Origin: Paenibacillus sp. H1-7
GTDB taxonomy: Bacteria; Bacillota; Bacilli; Paenibacillales; NBRC-103111
DNA: 64,000 nt
Assembly: GCF_022354825.1 (NCBI RefSeq)
Contig: NZ_CP031168.1
Span: 4,031,501-4,095,500, forward strand
Reading direction: 5' to 3'
Positions 8,633-17,092 of this stretch are shown here, piece by piece; within the stretch, counting starts at the first letter, position 1, and each line of letters starts with the position of its first letter. The notes beneath the pieces are model-generated. The model was not told the origin of the DNA. It worked only from the letters and a program-made list of their open reading frames with translations, and did no database searches. A program made the translations under genes and the position numbers.

Positions 8633-9814
8633 TTATGATGCAAACTCCTTCTTTGTTTTCGCGTGACTGGTCAAAATACCGCTGAATATGAAAGATAACA
8701 ACGAACCGGCAAAGCATATAGCCGCAAACATGCCTACGGCGGAAAAACCGTTAAAAGTCGCGTAAATCAGGCCTGCGACCCAAGAACCGAGCGTTGTCGC
8801 AGCGTACATGATTGAATTGGCCAAGCTGGAGATCGTGCCGCGGATGGTTGGATTTAATGAATTCAGCATTCCCAATATTAGGGGAAAAGCGATCCCCATA
8901 TTAACGAATATGAAAAAGTAAACACTTTCGAAAGCCGCAACTGATGGCAAGTGAGGCAAAACAATAAAACATGCGATAGAGACAAGAAAGCCCACAACCA
9001 GCGTATTGAAACGGTTTAACGTTTTGATTACATAGACACCGCCGAAGCTCCCGACTATATTCCCGAGACCAAGAAAAAACATCACGTACCCCGCTTGATC
9101 AATTGAAAGGTAAAAGCGATCCGTCACCCATTTTCCAATGAAAGAAAAGGCAGCAAAGAATCCACATTGAAATAAGAAATGAGCGAGGAAAGCCTTTCTC
9201 ACCATTCGGCTATTCAATAGTGGGATGTATCTACTGAAAATTGGAGTCTTGGTTTTTTGGCCTTGATTCGGTTTCATTTCGGGCAAAGCATAGAAGATGA
9301 ATACTGCTACCAATAATGCACATGCACCGATTGTAAAAAAAGGATAATACCAATGGGTTGAGGCAAGCAGACTTCCAATAGGGATGCCGAACGCTTGGGA
9401 AGCAGCCAAGCCTGCCATGACGATCCCTGATACTTTGGCGATTTTTGACGTTGAAAACAGAGTAGGGATCGAGGCCCAGACTTGAGGCGCCGTAAATGCT
9501 GCGCTGACTCCGGCTAAAAAACGGAAGAAGAACATCGACCAAAAACCTGTGGCAAAGCCGCATAACATGGTTGAAACCGAGAAGCAGATCATGCCGGAAA
9601 GCATTACTTTTTTGCGATCCCATCCATCGGAAAGCGGTCCAGCAATCAGTGCAAAAATGGCATAACCTAAAGCATAAGACCCCACCATCCAACCAGAATA
9701 TTCGGTCGGGATATGAAACAAGTCCTGAAGAGTGGGGATGAGCGGAGAAATCAAAAACGTATCCGTACCAATAACAAACATGATGAGGAAAAATAAAGCA
9801 GTTAATTTGATCAT
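8633..9814 (-). CDS. MFS transporter (drug/metabolite efflux type)
   Basis: A 393-residue twelve-helix major facilitator: the first helices read FLIMFVIGTDTFLISPLIPTL, the loop 2-3 motif is GPLSDGWDRKKVM, and a motif-C-like segment GIPIGSLLAS follows helix 5. It resembles the AraJ/YtbD/YdhP group of efflux proteins. ATG 9814 is preferred (AAGGG 9 nt upstream) over GTG 9823. It lies 72 bp downstream of the ArsR gene on the same strand with a perfect inverted repeat between them, so ArsR probably controls it. Confidence 0.85.
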   Translation of the reverse strand: MIKLTALFFLIMFVIGTDTFLISPLIPTLQDLFHIPTEYSGWMVGSYALGYAIFALIAGPLSDGWDRKKVMLSGMICFSVSTMLCGFATGFWSMFFFRFLAGVSAAFTAPQVWASIPTLFSTSKIAKVSGIVMAGLAASQAFGIPIGSLLASTHWYYPFFTIGACALLVAVFIFYALPEMKPNQGQKTKTPIFSRYIPLLNSRMVRKAFLAHFLFQCGFFAAFSFIGKWVTDRFYLSIDQAGYVMFFLGLGNIVGSFGGVYVIKTLNRFNTLVVGFLVSIACFIVLPHLPSVAAFESVYFFIFVNMGIAFPLILGMLNSLNPTIRGTISSLANSIMYAATTLGSWVAGLIYATFNGFSAVGMFAAICFAGSLLSFIFSGILTSHAKTKKEFAS

Positions 9815-9841
9815 TCTATTCACCCTTTGTAGTTAGTTCTA

Positions 9842-9863
9842 TAGTTCAAAGATTATTGAACTA
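9842..9863. promoter_or_regulatory. Inverted repeat between the ArsR and MFS genes, candidate operator
   Basis: TAGTTCAA-N6-TTGAACTA is a perfect repeat with 8-bp arms, in the 72-bp gap upstream of the MFS gene. A related half site, TTAGTACAATGG on the minus strand near 10185-10196, lies just upstream of the ArsR start, consistent with autoregulation. A terminator role is unlikely because no T-run follows the repeat in the transcribed direction. Confidence 0.5.
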
Positions 9864-9886
9864 ATGAAAAAAAAAAGAATTTCTTT

Positions 9887-10177
9887 CTACAACGTATCCA
9901 GAAACCCGGGTAAGTAAGTTTGAAATGTCTCCAAATCGATGCTCATATACTTTGCTTGAGCTTCTTTTCGTACCTTGATCAATTTCGCCTCCTTTAAAGT
10001 ACGCAAGTGATACGAAGTATTCGATTTCGTAGTATCGCGAATGTGTCCTACTTCTCCACAATTCATCTCCTTCTTGCTGGCGTATAGAGCTCGTATGATG
10101 TCCAATCTTGTTTCATCAGCTAACGCCTTAAATATTTTGACTCTGAGCTCATCATTTATTATTTTTTGAGTAGTCAT
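9887..10177 (-). CDS. ArsR-family winged-helix regulator
   Basis: A 96-residue ArsR/SmtB-type repressor. ALADETRLDIIRAL (residues ~18-31) is the family's hallmark first helix, followed by the recognition helix region TTKSNTSYHLRTLKEAKLI. The classic ELCVCDL metal motif is not present; CGEVGH provides one Cys, so it may sense something other than a metal. The MFS gene downstream and the inverted repeat at 9842-9863 suggest that it represses its own efflux operon. Confidence 0.85.
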   Translation of the reverse strand: MTTQKIINDELRVKIFKALADETRLDIIRALYASKKEMNCGEVGHIRDTTKSNTSYHLRTLKEAKLIKVRKEAQAKYMSIDLETFQTYLPGFLDTL

Positions 10178-10410
10178 AAAACCATTGTACTAAGATATCG
10201 CTACAAATCAAGTCTTTAGAAAAATACCACCATATTCTCCGATTTTTAAGTGAAATGTTTTGATTTTGATTTTGTCTCCACCATAAAATCCGAATACCCT
10301 TTTTATTTAGAGATGGAGCGATTATCTTTTTACTTGAAGGGTATAGGAAGGATATCGTAATGTATAAATATGTAATATAAATTATTATTATACGATAAGG
10401 AGGGCTATCA

Positions 10411-10941
10411 TTGAAATTAAACACTGTGGTTCTTAATGAATTGAACAAACAGCTAAGTAGAATTGAAGCCTGTATAAACCTTTTGTCAGAAGCACAGATT
10501 TGGTACAAGATTAAACCAACCATGAATAGCATCGGCAATTTATGTTTGCATTTGGCAGGAAATGAATATCAGCATTTTGTTAGCGGTATAGGAAACTTGC
10601 CTTTTCAGCGAACGAGATCACGAGAATTTCTTGAAAACAATGGAATGAATGGCCGAGATTTATTGCAGCTGCTTCACGATGTAAGACGGCAATCATCCGG
10701 CATTCTTGAAGGACTGAAGGAAACGGATCTTCAAAAAAGTGTAACCATATACTATTCTATCGAAGATTGGAACAAAATGCTTGTACGTTCCACACTTGAA
10801 ACGGAAGCTCATTATTCAAAGGATATTGAAACTATGCTAGTTCAAGTCTGTGAGCATTATAGTTATCATACAGGACAAATTGTATTACTAACAAAATGGA
10901 TAAGTGAAAGTCAGAATAGCATTACGGGAACGTTTCATTGA
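10411..10941 (+). CDS. DinB-fold protein (DUF1572)
   Basis: A 176-residue DinB-superfamily protein: NSIGNLCLHLAGNEYQHF (residues ~38-55) and the C-terminal CEHYSYHTGQIVLLTKW carry the histidines that bind metal in this fold. It is a second, distinct DinB-type gene beside that at 4627. TTG 10411 is well supported by AAGGAGGG six nt upstream. Base composition is more AT-rich than genes later in the window. Function is unknown; relatives are thiol-dependent transferases. Confidence 0.8.
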   Translation: MKLNTVVLNELNKQLSRIEACINLLSEAQIWYKIKPTMNSIGNLCLHLAGNEYQHFVSGIGNLPFQRTRSREFLENNGMNGRDLLQLLHDVRRQSSGILEGLKETDLQKSVTIYYSIEDWNKMLVRSTLETEAHYSKDIETMLVQVCEHYSYHTGQIVLLTKWISESQNSITGTFH

Positions 10942-11007
10942 AGATTTTTATCTTTGAACCAGCGACGGCCATAGGGCTGCTTTGCTTTTTTTCTCGCTAA
11001 AAATAGT

Positions 11008-11015
11008 GGTATAAT
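11008..11015 (+). promoter_or_regulatory. Extended -10 promoter for rpiA
   Basis: TGGTATAAT: a perfect TATAAT (11010-11015) with the TG extension, 28 bp before the rpiA start codon. No good -35 box is seen at 17 bp, as is common for extended -10 promoters. Confidence 0.65.
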
Positions 11016-11043
11016 ATGGGAACCATATGGAGGAGTGATCGCG

Positions 11044-11727
11044 ATGAATCCCAAAAAGCTAGCCGCTGATAAAGCGATAGAATATGTTACAGACGGTATG
11101 ATAGTTGGACTAGGTACCGGATCTACAGCCTATTGGGCAATCGAAGCGTTGGCAAAAAGAGTTCGGGAAGGGTTGAATATTCGCGCCGTAGCCAGCTCCA
11201 ACCATTCAGAGCAGCTTGCCAAGCAAGGGGGAATTCCTCTTGTGCCATTCTCGGATATTGAGCTTATTGATGTGACGATAGACGGCGCGGACGAGGTCGA
11301 TAGCCAGCTTAACCTGATCAAAGGCGGAGGCGGTGCGCTGCTCAGAGAGAAAATACTCGCTGCGAACAGCAAGACATTTATCGTCATTGTGGACGAGTCC
11401 AAAAAGGTGGAGCATCTGGGCCGTTTTCCGCTGCCTGTCGAAATAGTTCCCTTTGCGGAGTCTTTAACTATCCGTCAAATACAGCAGCTTGATTGCATTA
11501 CGACCATCCGAACCGTTGAGGGAAAGCCTTTCGTGACCGATAACGGCAATCTCATCGTCGATTGTGAATTTGGCAAAATTCTGGATCCCATAGAGCTCCA
11601 TAAACAGTTGAATCTGTTGCCAGGTGTGGTCGAAAATGGTTTGTTTCCTAGTATGGCGAGTAAAGTCATTGTCGGGCATCTCGATGGCAGTGTGGAACTA
11701 ATTGATAGTGCGGATAGCATGAATTAA
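11044..11727 (+). CDS. rpiA: Ribose-5-phosphate isomerase A
   Basis: A 227-residue RpiA, the usual size. It interconverts ribose 5-phosphate and ribulose 5-phosphate in the pentose phosphate pathway. The signature loops are all present: GLGTGSTA (~23-30), TIDGADEVD (~77-85) with the catalytic Asp, and KGGGGALLREK (~91-101) with the catalytic Glu and Lys; FPLPVEIVPFA also matches. ATG 11044 is chosen since GGAGG is 10 nt upstream, whereas GTG 11035 abuts it. It has its own extended -10 promoter. Confidence 0.95.
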   Translation: MNPKKLAADKAIEYVTDGMIVGLGTGSTAYWAIEALAKRVREGLNIRAVASSNHSEQLAKQGGIPLVPFSDIELIDVTIDGADEVDSQLNLIKGGGGALLREKILAANSKTFIVIVDESKKVEHLGRFPLPVEIVPFAESLTIRQIQQLDCITTIRTVEGKPFVTDNGNLIVDCEFGKILDPIELHKQLNLLPGVVENGLFPSMASKVIVGHLDGSVELIDSADSMN

Positions 11728-11951
11728 GTTGCCACAGCTGACAAACATGAGGGAAACCATATAGAGGAACCGTATACAACAAGTACGAAATAATGAATGT
11801 AATAGAACAGAACGGCTGGCCGCAGGAATGGAACTAAGAATGGATCGAAAGGTCCGGAGAGATATATCGAAGTCCAGATCTGGTCGAACACTGTGATTAG
11901 CAGGTACATCAAGTAATTGATTATAAGATAACGTGAGGTGCGTCACGAACC

Positions 11952-12389
11952 TTGAAAATACGAAATTCAGCCAAAGCCATCATCATACATGATCAAAAGC
12001 TGCTTGTGACCAAGCTTGCGGATGAATCGGGCTTCTTCTATTTACTTCCCGGAGGGGGACAAGAGGCCGGAGAGAAGCTCCAAGACTGCCTCGTCCGAGA
12101 GTGCAGAGAAGAAACCGGTTATGAGATCGAGGTTCACGATCTGCTTTTTGTAAGGGAATGCTTTAAGGATGAAGGGATTCATAGAATCGAATTTATGTTT
12201 AAGGCTGAACTAGTGAATCTAAAGCATAAGGTACCATTCAACAGGGATGACGCTCAAGTAGGCGTAGAATGGATTAGCTTGGAAAACGTCCTGAATGAAC
12301 CTTTATTTCCCGTGGAGCTCCGACAACGCATAGCGGTGGCTTACAAAGAGGGACGGCAAGAGCGCGTTTATATAGGTGAAATAGAATGA
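11952..12389 (+). CDS. Nudix hydrolase
   Basis: A 145-residue Nudix protein. The Nudix box runs from GGGQEAGEKLQDCLVREC to REETGYE (residues ~29-56), matching G-x5-E-x7-REUxEExGU, so it should hydrolyse a nucleoside diphosphate linked to another moiety with Mg2+. Substrate is unknown. The start is TTG 11952, with GAGGTG about 11 nt upstream. It opens a compact run with the metallophosphoesterase (18-bp gap) and P-loop kinase genes. Confidence 0.85.
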   Translation: MKIRNSAKAIIIHDQKLLVTKLADESGFFYLLPGGGQEAGEKLQDCLVRECREETGYEIEVHDLLFVRECFKDEGIHRIEFMFKAELVNLKHKVPFNRDDAQVGVEWISLENVLNEPLFPVELRQRIAVAYKEGRQERVYIGEIE

Positions 12390-12407
12390 CGAGGTGATCC
12401 GATCCTG

Positions 12408-13157
12408 ATGCAAATAGCTATCATTACGGATGTGCATGGCAATTACCCGGCCTTGAAAGCGGTACTGGAGGATATCGAACGACGGAAGTCGATTTCCCAT
12501 ATCTACTGTCTTGGGGACATGATTGGTATTGGGCCATATACAAATGAAGTCCTTGAGATGATTTTTAGCCGGGACGATATGTCCGTCTTGTCGGGAAACC
12601 ATGAAGAAGCAGTTCTTCATATCTTAGCGGGCAAAGGAATACTGTCCGGGCATGAACAAGCTGCCAAGCATCATGAATGGATTGCGAGTCGATTGAATCC
12701 GGAATGGATTCCCAAGCTGCAGGCGCTGCCTGTATCTCTGGAATGGAAAGCAGAGGGCCATCAGATCTTGATGGTCCATTACCATAGGACAAACGATAAA
12801 CTCGATGCGATCGACAACGAACCCAGTGGAGACAAATTAGATACCCGTTATTTGAACTCAGGATATGATCTCGTTTGTTTCGGTCATCACCACCCGGTAC
12901 ATTATTTTAAGACCGACGCAAGGCTCTATTTAAACCCAGGTGCGTTAGGCTGTCATCATGAACCGATTGCGCGTTACGGCATTGTGGACCTGTCTGTGAA
13001 CCGTTTGGATCCTAGCTTAATAGAAGTGCCTTATGATAACACGGATTTTATACAATCCTATGAACGGCTGCAGGTGCCGGACCGCTCGTTTATTTTGAAT
13101 GTTTTTCATGGAAATCAGCATCTGGTACCGAAAGGCGGAGTGGCGCATGAGGAATGA
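12408..13157 (+). CDS. Calcineurin-like metallophosphoesterase (YfcE/MJ0936 type)
   Basis: A 249-residue phosphoesterase with the two-metal site motifs in order: ITDVHGNYPAL (D8, H10), CLGDMIGIGP (D35 region), SGNHEE (~62-67), then MVHYHR and FGHHHPVHY (~160-168), and NPGALG. This class cleaves phosphodiesters or phosphomonoesters in the cytoplasm. ATG 12408 has GAGGTG 11 nt upstream. Its 3' end overlaps the next start codon by 11 bp, suggesting translational coupling. Confidence 0.85.
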   Translation: MQIAIITDVHGNYPALKAVLEDIERRKSISHIYCLGDMIGIGPYTNEVLEMIFSRDDMSVLSGNHEEAVLHILAGKGILSGHEQAAKHHEWIASRLNPEWIPKLQALPVSLEWKAEGHQILMVHYHRTNDKLDAIDNEPSGDKLDTRYLNSGYDLVCFGHHHPVHYFKTDARLYLNPGALGCHHEPIARYGIVDLSVNRLDPSLIEVPYDNTDFIQSYERLQVPDRSFILNVFHGNQHLVPKGGVAHEE

Positions 13158-13686
13158 GCAGCCAAAAGTTATTGCCCTAGCAGCGGTGTCCGGCGGCGGC
13201 AAAACAACTACCGTCAAAGAACTGCTTAACAGATTGCCCAACTCCAAGGCATTATATTTTGATGATTACGATTTCGACGGGGTACCGGATGATGTTTGCG
13301 ATTGGGTTGAACAGGGAGCGGATTATAATGCGTGGAACTTGCAGCCGTTGATAGAAGATGTAGAGCGTTCCTTGGCGGAGCAAGGACTGGATTACATTAT
13401 TCTCGACTATCCCTTCGCTTATATGCATCACGGGATGAGTCGATATATTCACTATACGGTTTTTATTGATACTCCGCTGGATGTAGCGATGGCAAGACGA
13501 ATCATGAGAAATTTTGCGGATTCTCCTATGGATGAGCTGCAGGTGGATATGAAGGGTTATTTGTCTCGCGGGAGGTTCGCTTATTTGGAGATGCTGAACA
13601 CAATAAAACCGAACAGTGATTACATTATTGACGGGTGTCTGCCTGTCGACACCATTGTTAAACAAGTGCTGGAAAAGGTTAAATAG
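13147..13686 (+). CDS. P-loop nucleoside/uridine kinase-like protein
   Basis: A 179-residue kinase-like P-loop protein. VIALAAVSGGGKTTTVKEL (residues ~8-26) is the Walker A loop and LYFDDYDFD (~37-45) resembles the base/sugar-binding DDY of uridine-kinase-like proteins. DYIILDYPFAY fits a Walker B strand and ARRIMRNF a lid helix. ATG 13147 overlaps the phosphoesterase gene by 11 bp, with GGCGGAG just upstream. The substrate is unknown. The same gene order with a Nudix hydrolase may mark a nucleotide salvage or clean-up group. Confidence 0.7.
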   Translation: MRNEQPKVIALAAVSGGGKTTTVKELLNRLPNSKALYFDDYDFDGVPDDVCDWVEQGADYNAWNLQPLIEDVERSLAEQGLDYIILDYPFAYMHHGMSRYIHYTVFIDTPLDVAMARRIMRNFADSPMDELQVDMKGYLSRGRFAYLEMLNTIKPNSDYIIDGCLPVDTIVKQVLEKVK

Positions 13687-13822
13687 GTTAAAGAACTGCC
13701 TGGATAAAAAGGCCGGCGAATCTGTCACGGGATCGGCACGAATACGATGGCCCAAATAATGGGAACTATGGATAACAAGGAATGATTTCATTGCCGCGGC
13801 AAAAGCCATCTAAGGAGGAGAC

Positions 13823-14248
13823 ATGGACAAGGTTGAAATTAGAGGAGCAAAAATTGTCGTCATTCATAACAATCAACTTGTCGTGGTTAAGCAATCAAGA
13901 GCCGGCAAGAAAGGGCCAACTTACGAGCTGCCAGGCGGGCGAATCGAAAAGCACGAAGACATCGCTGCTGGTGCGATCCGTGAGTTAAGAGAAGAAACAG
14001 GCCTGATTTCCAAAGAATTGATCCCCTTGGGTACGTTCAGCATTCCGACGAGCCCTATCGTCATTACTTTATTTTTTACGAATAAGATCATTGGCAAGGT
14101 TGAACAAAATTTGGATGCAGACGAAGACATCGAGGTGATTTATGTAAGTATCGATGAGGCATTCAAGAAAATAGCCAATCATACATGGACGGATTCGAGA
14201 TTGGCTATTGGGTTATTTTTGGCTAGAGCAAGAGGATTGCTGAATTAA
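13823..14248 (+). CDS. Nudix hydrolase (ADP-ribose pyrophosphatase-like)
   Basis: A 141-residue Nudix protein with a full box: ELPGGRIEKHEDIAAGAI followed by RELREETGL (residues ~34-60). Immediately after the box the segment GTFSIPTSPIVITLFF resembles NudF-type enzymes, which have a proline-containing loop there. The start codon is ATG 13823 with AAGGAGG 4-5 nt upstream. The 136-bp gap before it holds nothing recognisable. Confidence 0.85.
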   Translation: MDKVEIRGAKIVVIHNNQLVVVKQSRAGKKGPTYELPGGRIEKHEDIAAGAIRELREETGLISKELIPLGTFSIPTSPIVITLFFTNKIIGKVEQNLDADEDIEVIYVSIDEAFKKIANHTWTDSRLAIGLFLARARGLLN

Positions 14249-14352
14249 TTACATAACGATATCAGCCTATTATCATTACATTATGTCTTCCTATATATGG
14301 ATAAAAGTGGTAAGTTTGTAGATGAATATAATCAAAGGGGTGATTGCTTAGG

Positions 14353-15024
14353 ATGCCGCTGCCAATGATTCATCTGCAAGTTGCTGTGAGCATGTTCGAT
14401 GAGAAAGACGTTCCCGCGCCATTCCTTCTTGGAAGTATAGCGCCGGATGCGATTCACATGAGGAAGCATACAACACGAGAAGATAAGAAATTTACCCACC
14501 TGGACATTGAAGCTCAAGGAGAATCATTGGATTACTCCCGACAAGAATATCACCGTCTCCTGCATCTGTCCGATGATGAGTCGTGGCGATGGTTTGTACG
14601 CGGCTATTTTGCTCATTTGATGACCGATTATTATTGGCTGCATCAGGTTTACAGGCCTTTTAAGGAAAGGGCCATGGAAGAAGGGTTAGATCCCGATTCG
14701 ATCCGTAAAGCTTATTACACGGATACGGACCAAATTGATTTTGATTATTACCGCACAAAACCTTGGAAAAATCGTGTGTGGGAGCAGTTAATACAAACAC
14801 CGTCTTACAACCCGGAGCCCTATCTCTCAGCTGACGAAATACATTGCTGGCGATTAAGAATCGTGCATTGGTTCGATTTGATTGCGACAGAGCCCGGGGT
14901 TGCCCCGCGTTATATAACAGAGCCTATTGTTGATGCTTTTTGCAAAGATACGGTTCAACAAATCATCCGCGTGCTGCAAACATGGGATTCCAAGTTCCCT
15001 ATCGGACAGGAAACCTTGAAATAA
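14353..15024 (+). CDS. Zinc-dependent phospholipase C family-like protein
   Basis: A 223-residue all-helical-looking protein resembling the zinc-dependent phospholipase C/S1-P1 nuclease-like family found in many bacilli: IHLQVAVSMF (residues ~6-15) gives the N-terminal His, PFLLGSIAPDAIHM (~25-38) gives Asp and His, and GYFAHLMTDYYWLHQVY (~82-98) gives the HLMTD metal motif. No signal peptide is seen, so it is probably cytoplasmic. The start is ATG 14353 or TTG 14344; AAAGGGGTGA precedes both. Substrate unknown. Confidence 0.6.
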   Translation: MPLPMIHLQVAVSMFDEKDVPAPFLLGSIAPDAIHMRKHTTREDKKFTHLDIEAQGESLDYSRQEYHRLLHLSDDESWRWFVRGYFAHLMTDYYWLHQVYRPFKERAMEEGLDPDSIRKAYYTDTDQIDFDYYRTKPWKNRVWEQLIQTPSYNPEPYLSADEIHCWRLRIVHWFDLIATEPGVAPRYITEPIVDAFCKDTVQQIIRVLQTWDSKFPIGQETLK

Positions 15025-15033
15025 AACGTTGAG

Positions 15034-15075
15034 AAAAGGTTTGCCAATCCGGTATGGGTTTGGTAAACCTTTTTT
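15034..15075 (+). terminator. Strong terminator
   Basis: A 14-bp stem (AAAAGGTTTGCCAA against TTGGTAAACCTTTT, one G-U pair) with a T-run directly after it. Confidence 0.9.
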
Positions 15076-15197
15076 AAGTTCCATTATTTTCATATATTGA
15101 TATAATATATAAGGATTTGTATTTGTATGGAGAAGGGTTGGAAATACTGAACATCTGCAAGACTTTTGCCGATATAGTATGAAGGGTGGGGATTCGT

Positions 15198-15398
15198 TTG
15201 TTTTTGGTGCAAATGTCCGGATTTCCGGGCTCTGGCAAGTCGACGTTGGCCAGATCCATTGCAAAGCATACAGGAGCTGTTGTGATAGACCACGATGTGG
15301 TCAAGACCGCGCTAATGGAGGCTATGAATGAGAGCGTTAACAATAAAGATACCGGCAACGTCTCTTATTCTATTGAATGGGCTCGAATCGGTTCTTGA
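15198..15398 (+). pseudogene. P-loop AAA/kinase protein, truncated after the N-terminal part
   Basis: Only 66 residues remain: LFLVQMSGFPGSGKSTLARS is a Walker A loop, followed by VVIDHDVVKTALMEA and YSIEWARI, after which the frame stops. Relatives of this AAA/zeta-toxin-like kinase family are about 170-190 residues long and continue from EWA into the rest of the nucleotide-binding core. No continuation was found in the other two frames before the next gene. The start is TTG 15198 (GGGG six nt upstream) or GTG 15186. Likely non-functional. Confidence 0.65.
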
Positions 15399-15505
15399 GT
15401 ATATGAACGATTCATCCGTTGTCTAGCACTTATTTTAGGAGCCAGAATCATTATTTAATAACATGAATGTTTGTTAGAACCAGAAATATAAAAGGGGGAG
15501 GGACG

Positions 15506-16012
15506 ATGCGGAAGATTTATTATGCTGCGGTATTCCTGCTGTTATTAGGAATCGGTATGTTTGTGTATATGAAGTACTTTCGAGTGGATTCATTTGAAGT
15601 TTTGCAATCCAGCATAAGCGACATCCTGCAAAAAAACAGCTTGAAGGAAGAGATTATTACCGCTACGGAACGCATCTTATTCGTAAAACCGGTGTCAGGT
15701 GACAAAATATACGCTGTCAGTATGGAGGGAAATGAAGTAACGATGGTAAGGCCTTTCTTTCATATAAAAGAAGGGAACCAGATTGACTGGAGAGTCAGCG
15801 AGAGGAACAACACGACACTGCTCGTGGGGCAGATCAACAACAGCAACATCACTAAAGTTACATTTAACGGAAAATCAGACGATATCGTATACTCGAATTA
15901 CGACGGGGTCCGGTTTTTTTACGCAGTGAGGGATCGGTCTCAAACGCTGCTTCCTTTTGCCATTGTCGGGACGAATGTGAAGGATGAAGTGCTGTATAAA
16001 AGCGTTCCGTGA
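15506..16012 (+). CDS. Membrane-anchored protein of unknown function
   Basis: A 168-residue protein with one N-terminal hydrophobic segment (YYAAVFLLLLGIGMFVYM, residues ~4-21) that is either a signal anchor or uncleaved signal; the rest is a polar, beta-rich extracellular domain (IYAVSMEGNEVTMVRPFF, RFFYAVRD). ATG 15506 follows GGGGGAGGG by 4 nt. It lies 16 bp upstream of the hydroxyacid dehydrogenase gene on the same strand. No family is recognised. Confidence 0.6.
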   Translation: MRKIYYAAVFLLLLGIGMFVYMKYFRVDSFEVLQSSISDILQKNSLKEEIITATERILFVKPVSGDKIYAVSMEGNEVTMVRPFFHIKEGNQIDWRVSERNNTTLLVGQINNSNITKVTFNGKSDDIVYSNYDGVRFFYAVRDRSQTLLPFAIVGTNVKDEVLYKSVP

Positions 16013-16028
16013 GGAAGGGAGGGCGATT

Positions 16029-16925
16029 ATGGTAGTAAAGCCCATATGTGCGGTAGATCACAACATTCATTTATCTCCGGAAGAGCATGCCAGACTACAG
16101 GATTGTTTTGATGTAATCTACGTAGATTTCTCCCAGCCGCTTTCAGCTCATATCAAGCAGTCGGAGCTGCTGCTCATTCATACCCGATTGAATCATCAAC
16201 TAATAAGAGAATTTCCTAAATGCAAGTACATAGGAATTAGAGCTCACAACACCGACTATATCGACCGAAGAGCGGCGGAAGAGCTGGGAATCACGCTTAC
16301 AGGCATTCCCCAGGCAGGTGAACATTCGGTTGCTGAGCATACGTTCGCCTTAATTTTCGCTCTTTCCAAACGAATTCTCCAGTCTCACAACAATGTCATA
16401 GGCGGACGATGGCGGGACGGATTGCAACCCAACCTTGAGCTGTATGGTAAGAAGCTGGGTATTATTGGATATGGAAACATCGGACAAAGAGTAGCCGCTA
16501 TCGGCAAAGCTTTAGGGATGACCATCTTACTCGCTGCAAAAGAGGGCACTGATGCGGACGGAATGATACCGCTGGAGGATGTATTGAAGGAAGCGGATAT
16601 TGTTACGATCCATGCCTCGACCCGTGCTGCGAATACCCCCTTGTTGAACCGAGAACGTATTGCACTGATGAAGCATGGATCCATGCTGATCAATACGGCG
16701 AGAGGAAAGCTTGTAGACCATACCGCTTTGGAAGAAGCGCTGGAGTGCGGCAGATTGTTCGGCGCGGCGCTGGATGTGTTTGAAGTAGAGCCTGCCGTTA
16801 ACGAAAGGATATGCTTGCGTTCGGATGTTATCTGCACTCCGCATCATGCGTACTATACAAGAGAGACATTATTTGTAATGAATTCGCATTTAATCGACAA
16901 TGCCATCCATTATTACCTGCGATAA
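16029..16925 (+). CDS. D-isomer-specific 2-hydroxyacid dehydrogenase
   Basis: A 298-residue NAD-dependent dehydrogenase. Visible features are LGIIGYGNIGQRVAA (~140-154, Rossmann GxGxxG), INTARGKLVD (~220-229, catalytic Arg), FEVEPA (~251-256, Glu) and TPHHAYYT (~270-277, catalytic His). These enzymes reduce 2-keto acids such as pyruvate, glyoxylate or phosphoglycerate precursors; the specific substrate is not clear. ATG 16029 is preceded by AGGGAGGG. It may share a transcript with the membrane protein 16 bp upstream. Confidence 0.9.
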   Translation: MVVKPICAVDHNIHLSPEEHARLQDCFDVIYVDFSQPLSAHIKQSELLLIHTRLNHQLIREFPKCKYIGIRAHNTDYIDRRAAEELGITLTGIPQAGEHSVAEHTFALIFALSKRILQSHNNVIGGRWRDGLQPNLELYGKKLGIIGYGNIGQRVAAIGKALGMTILLAAKEGTDADGMIPLEDVLKEADIVTIHASTRAANTPLLNRERIALMKHGSMLINTARGKLVDHTALEEALECGRLFGAALDVFEVEPAVNERICLRSDVICTPHHAYYTRETLFVMNSHLIDNAIHYYLR

Positions 16926-17045
16926 GCCGACTGCTGAATGCATATATCCCAACGCGTCAACAAAAATCGCTAAAAACGAACGGCTGACGGCGATTGGAAT
17001 CGATTTTTGCGCTTACCCAGGAAATATTGTTGGGGAAATAAAACA

Positions 17046-17074
17046 AAAGCCCGGGAATGAATTTCCCGGGCTTT
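17046..17074. terminator. Bidirectional terminator
   Basis: AAAGCCCGGGAA-TGAA-TTCCCGGGCTTT is a perfect 12-bp stem, A-rich on the left and T-rich on the right. It lies between the dehydrogenase (+) and alarmone synthetase (-) genes. Confidence 0.85.
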
Positions 17075-17092
17075 CGTGCATTCACGGCACGA

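Noticed and set aside
16962-17010. Hairpin CAAAAATCG/CGATTTTTG after the hydroxyacid dehydrogenase gene
   Set aside because: The arms are 30 nt apart with little inner pairing, and a far stronger terminator lies at 17046-17074.
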